From NCBI GenBank assembly GCA_002369315.1, contig DFDW01000011.1:1-57327 (forward strand): DNA of 57,327 nucleotides. Reading direction: 5' to 3'. The stretch comes from Ruminococcaceae bacterium UBA3818 (GTDB taxonomy: Bacteria > Bacillota > Clostridia > Oscillospirales > Ruminococcaceae). Below the pieces are notes generated by a model that saw only the letters and a list, made by a program, of their open reading frames with translations, was not told the DNA's origin and searched no databases. This document shows, piece after piece, positions 24,423 through 33,622 of the stretch (positions are counted from its first letter, which is position 1; each line of letters opens with the position of its first letter). The translations under genes were made by a program, and so were the position numbers.

Positions 24423-26093
24423 TTATTTGCTGGACTGTTCGCTGGCTTTACGAATATCGACTCTGCGGATTTTTCCGCTGATCGTTTTGGGCAGTTCATC
24501 TACAAATTCTACAATACGGGGATATTTGTAAGGCGCCGTCTGCTTTTTCACATAAACCTGCAGCTCTTTTACCAGCTCATCGGAAGGGGTGTAGTTTTTC
24601 GTCAGCACAATGGTTGCTTTGACTACCTGCCCGCGTACCGGGTCCGGCGCACCGGTGACAGCACATTCCAGAACAGCGGGATGCTCCATCAGCACGCTTT
24701 CGATCTCAAACGGGCCGATGCGGTAGCCGGAGGCTTTGATCACGTCATCGGTACGGCCAACATACCAGTAGTATCCGTCCTCATCCATCCAGGCCGTATC
24801 GCCGGTATGGTAAAGCCCATCATGCCAGGCTTCGCGGGTCTTTTCCTCGTCCCGGTAGTATCCCATGAACAGACCGACCTGTTTCTCTCCGTGGGTGCGC
24901 ACGCAGATCTCACCAACCAGGCCGGGCTGTACTTCTTTGCCGTTTTCGTCTACAACAGCAATGTCATAAAGAGGGGAGGGCTTGCCCATCGAGCCGGGTT
25001 TCGGAGTGGTTCCCGCCAGATTTGCCAAGGTCAGAGTGGTTTCGGTCTGCCCAAATCCTTCATACAGTTTAAGCCCGGTATATTCGTAAAAACGGTTATA
25101 GACTTCCGGGTTGAGCGCTTCTCCCGCGGTGGTTGCATATTTCAGAGAGCTCAGGTCGTAGCCTTCCATGCCCTCTTTGATGAAGAAGCGGTAGATTGTA
25201 GGCGGTGCGCAGAAAGAGGTAATGCGATATTTTTCAATCAGATGCAAAAGGTCGTGCGGAACGAATTTCTCGTAGTCATAGACAAAGACAGTGCATCCCA
25301 CCATCCATTGGCCATACAATTTTCCCCACACTGCTTTGCCCCAGCCGGTGTCGGACACGGTAAGATGCAGCCCGTCGGAAGGAATGTTGTGCCAGTATTT
25401 GGCGGTGATCAGATGGCCGATGGCGTAGGTGTAATCGTGAAGGACCATTTTCGGATAGCCGGTGGTGCCGGAAGAGAAATACATCAGCATCGGTTCCAGC
25501 GCTTTGGTATCAGCCCGGGGGAATTCGTCCGGCATAGCTTCCAGCTCTGCGTCGAAGTCGATCCAGCCGGGGCGGGAGCCCATGGCCGTGAAGCGGGAAG
25601 TAAGACCGGCGTATTCCTCGCAGGCGCTTTCCACATGCTGCGCGACATCGCCGGTGGCGGTGGCGACAATGGAAGTAACGCCGGCGGCTTCAAACCGGTA
25701 AACATAATCTTTTTTGGTCAGAAGGTTGGTAGCGGGAATGGTCACTGCGCCGATTTTATGCAGCGCAAGAATCGAGAACCAGAACTGGTAATGGCGCTTG
25801 AGCACCAGCATGACCATATCGCCTTTTTTGATGCCGTATTTTACGAAAAGGTTAGCAGCTTTATTGGAATACCGTCGCATATCGTCGAAGGTAAATACTT
25901 TTTCCTCTCCCTGGTCGTTGCACCAGATCATGGCGCGGCGGTTTGGCTCCAAACGGGCAATTTCGTCTACTACATCGTAAGCAAAATTAAAATTCTCTTC
26001 ATAAACGGGGCGAAATGTTTTCAGCACCCCATGTTTATCAAAGCTTTCGTCACAAAAGCGTTCATACAGATCTTCGACCGCAACCGTTTTCAT
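24423..26093 (-). CDS. AMP-dependent acyl-CoA synthetase
   Basis: Activates a carboxylic acid to acyl-AMP, then acyl-CoA. 556 residues. ANL-superfamily motifs: YFSSGTTGYPKM (A3), YEGFGQTETT (A5), TGDTAWMDEDGYYWYVGRTD (A7/A8), IKASGYRIGPFEIE and the C-terminal PKTISGKIRR with the catalytic lysine. It resembles the medium-chain/short-chain ACSM-like group found in anaerobes rather than classical acetyl-CoA synthetase. The ribosome site GAGGAGG lies in the 3' end of the cupin regulator gene, four bases upstream, so the two are co-expressed. Substrate unknown. Confidence 0.93.
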   Translation of the reverse strand: MKTVAVEDLYERFCDESFDKHGVLKTFRPVYEENFNFAYDVVDEIARLEPNRRAMIWCNDQGEEKVFTFDDMRRYSNKAANLFVKYGIKKGDMVMLVLKRHYQFWFSILALHKIGAVTIPATNLLTKKDYVYRFEAAGVTSIVATATGDVAQHVESACEEYAGLTSRFTAMGSRPGWIDFDAELEAMPDEFPRADTKALEPMLMYFSSGTTGYPKMVLHDYTYAIGHLITAKYWHNIPSDGLHLTVSDTGWGKAVWGKLYGQWMVGCTVFVYDYEKFVPHDLLHLIEKYRITSFCAPPTIYRFFIKEGMEGYDLSSLKYATTAGEALNPEVYNRFYEYTGLKLYEGFGQTETTLTLANLAGTTPKPGSMGKPSPLYDIAVVDENGKEVQPGLVGEICVRTHGEKQVGLFMGYYRDEEKTREAWHDGLYHTGDTAWMDEDGYYWYVGRTDDVIKASGYRIGPFEIESVLMEHPAVLECAVTGAPDPVRGQVVKATIVLTKNYTPSDELVKELQVYVKKQTAPYKYPRIVEFVDELPKTISGKIRRVDIRKASEQSSK

Positions 26094-26097
26094 TGGA

Positions 26098-26673
26098 CTA
26101 TTCCTCCTCTTCTTTCAATACAACCGCGATGAACCGACACTCTTTTCCGCCGGTGGCGATCATGCCGTGGCCATGACCGGAATTGTAGTAAATGGCGTCG
26201 CCGGCATGGAGAATCTCACAGTGATCCTCTAACTGGACTTTCAGTTCTCCCTCCAGGATATAATCGAATTCCTGCCCTTTGTGGTAGGAAAGATGGATCG
26301 GCTGGTCCTGTTCCGATTCAGAGTAGGGAGCAGTGACGAGGAAAGGTTCGCAGGTCTTGTTTTTAAACAGATAAGCCAGGTGCTGGTAGCTAAATCCCGC
26401 CCGCCGCTTGATGGGCAGCCCTTCGCCTTTTCTTACGATGGAATAGAAGCTCAGTCTGGGGTTTTCGCCGGTTACCAATTCGACCATGTCTACCCCAAAC
26501 AACTTGGCACACTGATACAAAAAGGTGAAAGAAAAGTCTTTTTGCCCGTTTTCACAGGAAAGATATTCTTCAACAGAGGTGTTGGTGGCTTGCGCTGCCT
26601 GTTCCGGCGTTATTTCCAGAATTTCTCTCAATTCCCGAATTCGCATGGCGATTTCAACGAGTTTTGTTTCCAT
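26098..26673 (-). CDS. HTH (XRE)-cupin transcriptional regulator
   Basis: 191 residues. N-terminal HTH (about 8-62: IAMRIRELREILEITPEQAA, VEEYLSCENGQKDFSF) followed by a C-terminal cupin (QEFDYILEGELKVQLEDH, HAGDAIYYNSGHGHGM) with histidines suited to a metal or ligand. Start ATG 26673 has GGGAGG nine bases upstream; the longer frame crosses the T-box terminator. This regulator type is often paired with an acyl-CoA ligase, as here, and probably senses a ligand linked to it. Confidence 0.92.
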   Translation of the reverse strand: METKLVEIAMRIRELREILEITPEQAAQATNTSVEEYLSCENGQKDFSFTFLYQCAKLFGVDMVELVTGENPRLSFYSIVRKGEGLPIKRRAGFSYQHLAYLFKNKTCEPFLVTAPYSESEQDQPIHLSYHKGQEFDYILEGELKVQLEDHCEILHAGDAIYYNSGHGHGMIATGGKECRFIAVVLKEEEE

Positions 26674-26702
26674 AATGTGATTCCTCCCGATCAAAATAAA
26701 AT

Positions 26703-26733
26703 AAAAAAGCCCGTCCCAAACTGGGACGAGCAT
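26703..26733 (-). terminator. T-box leader terminator
   Basis: GCTCGTCCCA pairs with TGGGACGGGC, then TTTTTTAT, minus strand. The T-box sequence just before it can form the alternative antiterminator. Confidence 0.9.
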
Positions 26734-26974
26734 AAACCCGCGGTACCACCCAAATTACGCGAAAATCGCGCCTCTTAGCAGGGTTCCAACAAACCCCTGG
26801 CTTTAACGCAGCCTTACGAAGGACATCTACTCACACAAACTGTGTTTTGGTGCCTTGGCTTAGGAGGGATTCGCCTGTTCGATCCATGCTGTCTCGCAGC
26901 GCCCGGCAGCTCTCTGAAAAGGATACTTGAAAAGGCTTGTCTCCGTCATTGCCTTTGTGGTGTCATATCAAATT
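26734..26974 (-). promoter_or_regulatory. T-box riboswitch leader
   Basis: On the minus strand the invariant T-box core GGGTGGTACCGCGG (26751-26738) precedes the terminator. Upstream lie a Stem-I-like segment with the AG bulge AGAGAGC and the AAGTA element, and paired stretches GGAG/CTCC and GCCT/AGGC. T-boxes sense uncharged tRNA and allow transcription when it accumulates. The specifier codon could not be fixed by eye; triplets near GAACAGG and GGCGAATCC are candidates. A synthetase or amino-acid gene would be expected downstream, but the next gene is the HTH-cupin regulator. Confidence 0.9.
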
Positions 26975-26980
26975 ATCTGC

Positions 26981-27009
26981 ATTATAATGATTTCCAAAGC
27001 ATTTGTCAA
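26981..27009 (-). promoter_or_regulatory. Sigma-A promoter of the T-box transcript
   Basis: On the minus strand TTGACA (27009-27004) and TATAAT (26986-26981) with 17-base spacing: a full consensus match. The promoter touches the 3' end of the HAD phosphatase gene. Confidence 0.9.
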
Positions 27010-27012
27010 GCA

Positions 27013-27669
27013 TTATTGAAAAATTATTTCTGCTAATTGTTCTGTATCGGCGGCGATAAAATCGGCGTGGTTTTCTTCAAGCTCCTGTCGGGTTCGAAAT
27101 CCCCACAGGACCCCGCAGGACTGCACACCGCTGTTTTGGGCCGTTTGCATATCCACCCAGGTGTCTCCCACATACAGCGCATCCTCTAAAGCGATTCCGG
27201 TCAGGCGAAGGACCTCCCGTACGCCGGCAGGGTCAGGCTTTTTGGGAATGCCTTCTTTTTGTCCCATCGTGGCGGCAAAACGGATCTGTGGGAAATAATA
27301 GCGGACCACATCCGCCGTGATGTGATCGGGCTTGTTGGAAACCACCGCGACCAGAACGCCCGCTTCGTTGCATCGGCAAAGCAGGCGGTCGATACCGGGA
27401 TAAGGCTTGGTTTTGTCTTTGCTGTGGGCAGCGTACCGATCCAGATAGATTTTTTTGACCCGCTCAAACAATTCCCGATCATCTTTTTTCCCTTCGGGTA
27501 ATGCGCGCTGAATCAGGGGATCTACGCTGTTCCCCACAAAATATTTATATTCGTCCACTGTGTGCAGGGGAAGCCCGCATTGCTGCAGCGCGTAATTGGT
27601 GCTGTCGGCCAGATCGTCAATCGAATCGATCAAAGTACCGTCCAAATCGAAAAGAACCAGTTTTTTCAT
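27013..27669 (-). CDS. HAD-family phosphatase (phosphoglycolate phosphatase-like)
   Basis: 218 residues, HAD subfamily IA. Motif I LFDLDGTLIDS (nucleophile Asp8), a helical cap, motif II VVSNKP, motif III with Lys in KKPDPAGVREV, and motif IV YVGDTWVDMQTA. This set resembles phosphoglycolate phosphatase (Gph) and pyrophosphatase PpaX; sequence alone does not separate them. It is transcribed away from the M20 gene and ends where the T-box promoter begins. Confidence 0.9.
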   Translation of the reverse strand: MKKLVLFDLDGTLIDSIDDLADSTNYALQQCGLPLHTVDEYKYFVGNSVDPLIQRALPEGKKDDRELFERVKKIYLDRYAAHSKDKTKPYPGIDRLLCRCNEAGVLVAVVSNKPDHITADVVRYYFPQIRFAATMGQKEGIPKKPDPAGVREVLRLTGIALEDALYVGDTWVDMQTAQNSGVQSCGVLWGFRTRQELEENHADFIAADTEQLAEIIFQ

Positions 27670-27698
27670 TCTTTCATCCCCAAAAAATTTTTCATCTC

Positions 27699-27727
27699 AG
27701 TGTAGCACATTTTCATCGTAAACGCAA
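27699..27727 (-). promoter_or_regulatory. Promoter for the HAD phosphatase gene
   Basis: On the minus strand TTGCGT (27727-27722) and TACACT (27704-27699) with 17-base spacing, 30 bases before the start codon. Confidence 0.6.
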
Positions 27728-27776
27728 TTTTTATTTGGCATAGCAGTATGCTCAAAAAGCTGCGACGTTGCATTGC

Positions 27777-27805
27777 TTGTCATGAAAAGGCTTTGAAGGT
27801 ATAAT
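27777..27805 (+). promoter_or_regulatory. Promoter for the M20 amidohydrolase gene
   Basis: TTGTCA (27777-27782) and TATAAT (27800-27805), spacing 17. It leaves a leader of about 105 bases before the start codon, in which no known riboswitch was recognised. Confidence 0.8.
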
Positions 27806-27917
27806 AATAATAAAAATACACATCGGTTCCGATTGCGAAAGAGAAAAAAATACTGCCGGATATTCCTGTCCGGCCAGAGGATTTTAATGAAGATACCAAT
27901 CAAAAGGAGTGGTGAAA

Positions 27918-29168
27918 ATGACAGCGAGCCAGATACAAAGAGAAGCCGAGCAGCTGCGGGAAATAGTCGTTTCCAACAGAAGATACCTGCATGCGCATGC
28001 GGAGACCGGCTTTGAACTGACCAATACATGCCGCTTTGTGGAAGAGACGTTGCGGGATATGGGATATTCTCCGGTAAAATGCGGAAAAGCAGGACTGGTT
28101 GCTTTGGCCGGAGGAAAGAAGCGGGGAAAGGTATTCCTGATCCGGGCGGATATGGACGCTCTGCCAATCCGGGAAGAGGCGGATGTCAATTTTTCTTCGG
28201 ACAACGGCAAAATGCACGCCTGCGGACATGATATGCATACCGCCATGCTGCTGGGCGCCGCCAAGCTGTTAAAAATGCATGAGGATGAAATAGAGGGAAC
28301 CATCAAACTCATGTTCCAGCCTGCGGAAGAAATTTTTGAAGGATCGCAGGATATGATTGAGGATGGTTTGTTAGAAAACCCGGATGTTGACGGGGCGCTG
28401 ATGATCCATGTGATGGCAAATATGCCGTTTGCCCCCGGAACAGTCATTGTTTCCGCGCCGGGGGTAAGCGCTCCAGCGGCAGACTATTTTGAAATCCGGG
28501 TGAAGGGGATGGGATGCCATGGCTCCATGCCCAATACTGGAGTGGATCCCCTCAGTGCGGCGGCCCATATTCTGATCGCGCTGCAGGAAATCCATGCCAG
28601 AGAGCTGGCAATGGATGACCGCGCGGTTTTGACGGTGGGAACCATGAATGCAGGTACCGCGGCAAACGCGATACCGGATATGGCGGTCATGTCCGGGAGT
28701 ATCCGCGCTTTTGACGAGGAGGTCCGTTCTTTCATAAAAGAGCGGATGACGCAGATTGCGCAGGGAATCGCAAAATCCTTCCGGGCGGAAGCGGAAATCG
28801 TTTTCGGGAGCGGATGCCCGACGCTGGTAAATGATAAAGATCTATCCGCCTGCGCGGAAAAGTATGTAAAAGAACTACTGGGATCAGGTAAGGCGCTTTC
28901 CGTGATAGAATTAAACAAAATGTCCGGGGAACAAAAGCCTTCCAAATCAGCAGGGTCGGAAGATTTCGCTTATATCAGCCAGAAAGTTCCCTCCGTTATG
29001 CTGGCATTGGCCGCAGGTCAGCCGGAAAAAGGCTACCAATATCCGCAGCATCATCCGATGGTCAGGTTTGATGAAGAGGCGCTTGCCGCCGGCAGTGCTG
29101 TTTACGCTTATACGGCGATGCGCTGGTTGGAAGAGCACGGACAAAAAGGCAGCCCTTCCAACCGATAA
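27918..29168 (+). CDS. M20-family amidohydrolase (aminoacylase/IAA-amino acid hydrolase type)
   Basis: Cleaves N-acyl groups from amino acids or related amides; zinc or manganese enzyme, cytoplasmic. 416 residues. Motifs: HAHAETGFE, RADMDALPIREE, the metal ligands in MHACGHDMHTAM, FQPAEE with the catalytic Glu pair, HGSMPN in the dimerisation domain and SAGSEDFAYISQ near the C-terminus. ATG 27918 is eight bases after AAAAGGAG; GTG 27912 is in frame but too close. Exact substrate unknown. Confidence 0.94.
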   Translation: MTASQIQREAEQLREIVVSNRRYLHAHAETGFELTNTCRFVEETLRDMGYSPVKCGKAGLVALAGGKKRGKVFLIRADMDALPIREEADVNFSSDNGKMHACGHDMHTAMLLGAAKLLKMHEDEIEGTIKLMFQPAEEIFEGSQDMIEDGLLENPDVDGALMIHVMANMPFAPGTVIVSAPGVSAPAADYFEIRVKGMGCHGSMPNTGVDPLSAAAHILIALQEIHARELAMDDRAVLTVGTMNAGTAANAIPDMAVMSGSIRAFDEEVRSFIKERMTQIAQGIAKSFRAEAEIVFGSGCPTLVNDKDLSACAEKYVKELLGSGKALSVIELNKMSGEQKPSKSAGSEDFAYISQKVPSVMLALAAGQPEKGYQYPQHHPMVRFDEEALAAGSAVYAYTAMRWLEEHGQKGSPSNR

Positions 29169-29246
29169 CAAATTACGCAGACAATGAAAACAAAAAAGCG
29201 GAGCCTCCAGCTTAAGTGCTGTCAATCCGGATTGTTTCGTATCCAC

Positions 29247-29288
29247 AAAGTACCTGACGCATTTGTATGCGGCAGGTACTTTTCGTTT
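29247..29288 (+). terminator. Terminator after the M20 gene
   Basis: AAAGTACCTG and CAGGTACTTT form a stem extended by an inner CGCAT/ATGCG helix, followed by TTTTCG. It is about 80 bases after the stop. Confidence 0.75.
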
Positions 29289-29364
29289 GCGCCTGTCGCA
29301 GTAAAACTTGTGCAGGGAGCAGAGCGGTTCTTTTTGGTAGGGTGGATGACCTTTCCTGCGTGGC

Positions 29365-29393
29365 TTGAATCTCAGGATGAAACCAGCTATAAT
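29365..29393 (+). promoter_or_regulatory. Promoter for the large surface protein
   Basis: TTGAAT (29365-29370) and TATAAT (29388-29393), spacing 17, about 40 bases before the start. Confidence 0.75.
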
Positions 29394-29433
29394 AATATAT
29401 CATAATATCACTTAAGGATCGGGAGAGTTGTAT

Positions 29434-32400
29434 ATGATGCGGAAACGGATCTTATCTTTTCTTATGACGATGATTATGTTATTTACGGCTATGCCTGTAT
29501 TTGCGGCATCTGACATAACGCCTCCTGTGATCACCGAAGTGACCTTTTGCAGCCAGACGGTTTCGGCGAGTGACCGGTATGTCTATTTCACGATCAAAGG
29601 GTATGACTCTGACGGCAGCGCCTTTAGCGAGGATAAGTCGCATATTACATATTATGTGCCCAATTGTATGGGGGCGCAGCAGTCGGAAGGTTTTCCCGCT
29701 GAATCGATAACGGATCATGGAGACGGAACCTATACTTTTCAGTTCGCCATCAAAGAAACCTGGTATGGTCCTTACGTCGTAGTGGGATTATCTGTTTCCG
29801 ATGAATATGGAAATGTTAAGGTCATTGACATTACAGATGAAAGCGGGGACTATCTTTACGAGGGGACAATTGACGCTCCGGTTTCAAACGACCTTTGTGC
29901 GTCCAATATTACCATAGACGGCAGCGCAAGCGATTTTACGGCTGCACTGACAGATACTGTCCTCAAGTGTCCCTTTGCTTTTTCCGCTGATATTACGACC
30001 GGAAGCACTTCGATTCCCAATGGTTCCAACTTAACGGTTGTCTACCAGAACGCAAATTATAGCAAGATAGAATTCCAGGCTGCCTACTATAATGGCACGA
30101 TTGTAAGCAACCCCGATGTGGGGTATGGGACAGAGGCAGGAACCTATGTCCTGAAAACGATCAGCTATGAAAATGAATTTCTGGTCATAAACGGGACGAC
30201 TCCCAATCTTATTGTTACAAAGTCCAATACAGATACGACGCCGCCGGTTGTGGAAGATATTTGGCTGACCCTCAACGGCAGCAGGGCGGAAGGATTCGTT
30301 GCACAGCAGGGAACCACAGATGCGGTTAAGGTGTATGTAAAGGCTTCGGACGCTTCTGACATTTGTTTTGTGGAAGTGAATTTCCAGACAAGCCATCCGT
30401 CCTATGAAAATCCCCTTACGCTCAGACTAGAGGTTGAGGACCCGGTGAATGGCGTCTATGCGGCGGAAGTTCCGCTCGACGAGTATAACGCCACGGTTTG
30501 GTATGTGGAGGATAGCTATGTCTATGATATCTACTTCAATATGGAACCCGAGCGGGGGATCAGTCCTTATTACATTCTCAAGGATGCAAATGGCGATACC
30601 TCTGTTCCTACGGCAACATTGAGCGGTATTCAGATCAATTTCGGGCCGGATAGCGACGAGATTATTTTTGAAAATCCGATTACAATCGATTCGATCACTT
30701 CGATCAAGGATATCCTTTCCCAAATCGGGGAAACGCTGAGACCTGTGAATATTCCTGCCGGAAGAACTTTTGTAGGCTGGTATATCGGGAATTCTGACAC
30801 TGTTATTTACGGAGCGGACCCTGAAACGGCTGCTGAAAAAATGTTCGCCACCCAGGTAAGGGGAGAAGAGCGGTTCCTTATGATCGCGCCGAAATTCGAC
30901 AAGTATGTCGTCAGCGCCAGAGTAACATACTTCGATAGCGATAACCGATTGATCGAAGAACCCCAGCTTATCACTGTCGATGAAGGTGCGACCATTCAGG
31001 ATGTCGTCAATCAAATCGACACTACCCATATTGTCCATCCTCCTGCATTTACTTTTGATTCGTTTGTTTGTGACGGATATGATTCTCTTACCCAAACGGT
31101 CAACCCTTGCAATACCGTCCTGTGGTATAATGCCAGATATTCCGCTTTCCCCGTATTTGTGTCGCTGACATATTACGATAAAGACGGCAATCGCGTCAAT
31201 GAAGAAATTACCCTTTCCGCAAACAGTACCTCTACCAATGCGGATATGGTGTCCGCGGCCAGGAGCTATCTTGCTGGACACGCCTTTGACCATTATGCCG
31301 ATTTGGGCACCTGTGTCGATTGGGAGCTGGAGGATGCCTGGTATGATCTCAATGCTCCTGCGCAGCCTGGCCAGTGTTACGGTTTTACTGCCGTTTATGA
31401 AAATGCCGTCACAGATGTGTCCGCGGTATTTATCGACCAAAACGGAGCTGCCTGTTGGGAAGGACTGGGCGAGTTTATCGTAACGCCCTCCACAACCTAT
31501 CGGGATATCCTCAATCATTTTGCGGCCGATCTTTCCAAGGTGGAACAGTCTTCTGCCTATTCGTTCCAGGGATGGGCGATCGGCGGCGTAGACCTTGACG
31601 ATCTTGTATCCCCCGACGGGTTTGTAGAAATCATTGCGGAATACGCAAATTATCCGGTTTCCATCGGCTATAGCTACAATGGGGACAACGGTATCGTTAC
31701 CGATGTCGTTCAGAAAATGGTTCCGGCAGGAACGAACATGGAAACCCTTTTCAAGGAATACACGCTTCCTGCACATGGCAAGTCTGCGGACTTTACAGGT
31801 TGGAAGTTCTTTCGGGATGCTGCTACCAACCAGATTGTTGACGTTCGAAACCTGGATTACGTCGCAGCCGCGGCTTATAGAGATGCCGATCCCGTGTGGG
31901 TCATCACAGCTTATGTGGACAAGAACGGAAATGGCGTTCAGGGCCCTGTCTTGTGTTATGCGGAAACCGCACCAACAAACAATAGCCCCGGTCAGGAGAT
32001 AGACGATTATTTTGCCGAAGTTTCCCGTGCCGCATATGCGGCAATCAGCCCGCTGAGCAAATATGCGTTCACCTCTTTCCGTGAAGATATGGTGGATATG
32101 AATTTGGACGCGCATCCTGTGTTTACCAATTACTCCACCGCCGCGACCCTCCTCCTGGTCCCTGACACGGATAAAACACAGGTGACCGTTACCTATCCTG
32201 ATGGTACGCAGGAAGTCAAGGTCCTTGACAGCAAAACCACTTTCAAGCTGCCTGAAGAATACAAAAACAAGGCTGTAACCTGGCTGTTGGAACATCCTTT
32301 TGGGACGGAAAGTTTCTCAGGCGGCGAGGAAGTCCCTGTGATACCGCCGCACTTTATGCTCATCGCCAGTTATGCGGATGGAAGCCAGGGCGGCGGTAGC

Positions 32401-33291
32401 AATTCCGGTACCTCGGGCGTCAGCGGAAATCATGGAGGCGGCAGCAATTCCGGCATGTCAGGCAATAATGGGACTTCCGGCTCTTCGGGAACGACCGGCT
32501 CTTCATCGACCCCGACTCCGCCGGCGACATCTGTGCCGGCTCCCGCGCCTAATCCGTCGCCTGCCCCCACGCCCGCGCCGACAACGCCATCCGCTCCGGC
32601 TTCTGTGCCGGTAAAGCTCGGCGAGGCGGCCGAAAAGCAGGTCATCTCTGATATTCAGCAAGCTTCTTCCGGTGCAATCGTGAAGGTTGATATGACCAAT
32701 GACGATGGTTCTTTGGCGACTGTCGTAACCAAGGAAATGCTTTTGGCTGTACAGGACAAAGATGTTACTCTCGTTTTGGATATGGGCGATTACAGTTGGA
32801 CAATCTATGGAGGAGATATCAGAGCGCTTGATGACATTCACGATGTAAATCTTGAAGTGACCCTTGATACAACCGCGATTCCCCCGCGGGCCATTCAAAC
32901 CCTCGCAGGCAATCAACCTGTCAGACAGCTTAGTCTTACCTATGACGGCGATTTTGGCTTCAATGCAACATTGAAGACTTATATTGATAAGCAGTACAGC
33001 GGAACGAACAGCAGCCTTTACTATTACGACAGCAGCAAAAAGCTAGTGTTTATCGACAGTAATGTAATTGACGCTGAAGGCTATACTTCGCTTCGCTTCA
33101 GCCATGCATCCGATTATGTGATCGTCGTGGAACAAGAACCTGCGGCAATCATTGAAAATGAAACCATCGAGCAGGCTGTGGAAAATCCGGGAGAAAAAGC
33201 ACCTCCGCTGATTCCCTTGCTGATAGCCGCGATAGCCGCTGTGGTTGTGATTACTTTTGGGGTGTTGTTAATCGTTCAGCGCAGAAAATAA
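29434..33291 (+). CDS. Large secreted, membrane-anchored surface protein
   Basis: About 1286 residues. Signal peptide at 1-24 (Arg/Lys start, hydrophobic core, cleavage after FAA). Then Ig-like/beta-sandwich segments (about 25-400) and at least four repeats with a shared pattern of strand, aromatic pair and acidic turn (VTYFDSDNRLIEEP, LTYYDKDGNRVNEE, IGYSYNGDNGIV, ITAYVDKNGNGVQ), resembling MucBP/InlB-type surface repeats. A Gly/Ser then Pro/Ala linker (about 982-1060) is followed by a C-terminal beta domain and one TM span with RRK at the end (about 1258-1285). No LPXTG motif. Start after GGGAG. Ligand unknown; adhesion is a guess. Confidence 0.85.
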   Translation: MMRKRILSFLMTMIMLFTAMPVFAASDITPPVITEVTFCSQTVSASDRYVYFTIKGYDSDGSAFSEDKSHITYYVPNCMGAQQSEGFPAESITDHGDGTYTFQFAIKETWYGPYVVVGLSVSDEYGNVKVIDITDESGDYLYEGTIDAPVSNDLCASNITIDGSASDFTAALTDTVLKCPFAFSADITTGSTSIPNGSNLTVVYQNANYSKIEFQAAYYNGTIVSNPDVGYGTEAGTYVLKTISYENEFLVINGTTPNLIVTKSNTDTTPPVVEDIWLTLNGSRAEGFVAQQGTTDAVKVYVKASDASDICFVEVNFQTSHPSYENPLTLRLEVEDPVNGVYAAEVPLDEYNATVWYVEDSYVYDIYFNMEPERGISPYYILKDANGDTSVPTATLSGIQINFGPDSDEIIFENPITIDSITSIKDILSQIGETLRPVNIPAGRTFVGWYIGNSDTVIYGADPETAAEKMFATQVRGEERFLMIAPKFDKYVVSARVTYFDSDNRLIEEPQLITVDEGATIQDVVNQIDTTHIVHPPAFTFDSFVCDGYDSLTQTVNPCNTVLWYNARYSAFPVFVSLTYYDKDGNRVNEEITLSANSTSTNADMVSAARSYLAGHAFDHYADLGTCVDWELEDAWYDLNAPAQPGQCYGFTAVYENAVTDVSAVFIDQNGAACWEGLGEFIVTPSTTYRDILNHFAADLSKVEQSSAYSFQGWAIGGVDLDDLVSPDGFVEIIAEYANYPVSIGYSYNGDNGIVTDVVQKMVPAGTNMETLFKEYTLPAHGKSADFTGWKFFRDAATNQIVDVRNLDYVAAAAYRDADPVWVITAYVDKNGNGVQGPVLCYAETAPTNNSPGQEIDDYFAEVSRAAYAAISPLSKYAFTSFREDMVDMNLDAHPVFTNYSTAATLLLVPDTDKTQVTVTYPDGTQEVKVLDSKTTFKLPEEYKNKAVTWLLEHPFGTESFSGGEEVPVIPPHFMLIASYADGSQGGGSNSGTSGVSGNHGGGSNSGMSGNNGTSGSSGTTGSSSTPTPPATSVPAPAPNPSPAPTPAPTTPSAPASVPVKLGEAAEKQVISDIQQASSGAIVKVDMTNDDGSLATVVTKEMLLAVQDKDVTLVLDMGDYSWTIYGGDIRALDDIHDVNLEVTLDTTAIPPRAIQTLAGNQPVRQLSLTYDGDFGFNATLKTYIDKQYSGTNSSLYYYDSSKKLVFIDSNVIDAEGYTSLRFSHASDYVIVVEQEPAAIIENETIEQAVENPGEKAPPLIPLLIAAIAAVVVITFGVLLIVQRRK

Positions 33292-33321
33292 CAAGACCTT
33301 TTGCAGTATCAGATTTATTGG

Positions 33322-33363
33322 AAGCTCTTTTGCGAGATTTTGATTTCGCAAAAGAGCTTTTTT
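33322..33363 (+). terminator. Terminator after the surface protein gene
   Basis: A 14-base perfect stem AAGCTCTTTTGCGA / TCGCAAAAGAGCTT with a 10-base loop, followed by TTTTTT. Confidence 0.9.
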
Positions 33364-33580
33364 GACGGAAAGACGCTGCCATCCGGGCGATGTTTTGATC
33401 ATTTTATGTGGTGCCGAAACATCTGCATTGGCCATTTGGCGCGTTTGAACGGTTGTATGCATTGATTTTGCGCTGAGTCTTTCGCTTGGATTGGCCCACA
33501 TATTTTTCTTTTACACCATGAAGATACAGGGAAATTAAGACTCGCTATTTAATACAAAGATATGCGGCATAGGCACAAGG

Positions 33581-33622
33581 GTGTCGGGGTGTCGTTTAGG
33601 GTGTCGGTTTTACAGAAAACCG
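33581..33622 (+). repeat. Triple GTGTCG repeat and adjoining hairpin
   Basis: GTGTCG at 33581, 33589 and 33601, then CGGTTTT (33605-33611) paired with AAAACCG (33616-33622). It lies just upstream of the first small island gene. Confidence 0.6.

Noticed and set aside
24267..26132. 621-codon plus-strand open frame opposite the acyl-CoA ligase
   Set aside because: It is the antisense shadow of a gene with clear ANL motifs; its translation has no recognisable domain, no ribosome site and spans a terminator.
30427..32295. 622-codon minus-strand open frame opposite the surface protein
   Set aside because: Antisense shadow. The plus frame has a signal peptide, repeats and a TM anchor; the minus frame has none of these and no start signal.
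33268..33501. 77-codon minus frame at the island's left edge
   Set aside because: It overlaps the surface gene's end and its terminator, and lacks a ribosome site.
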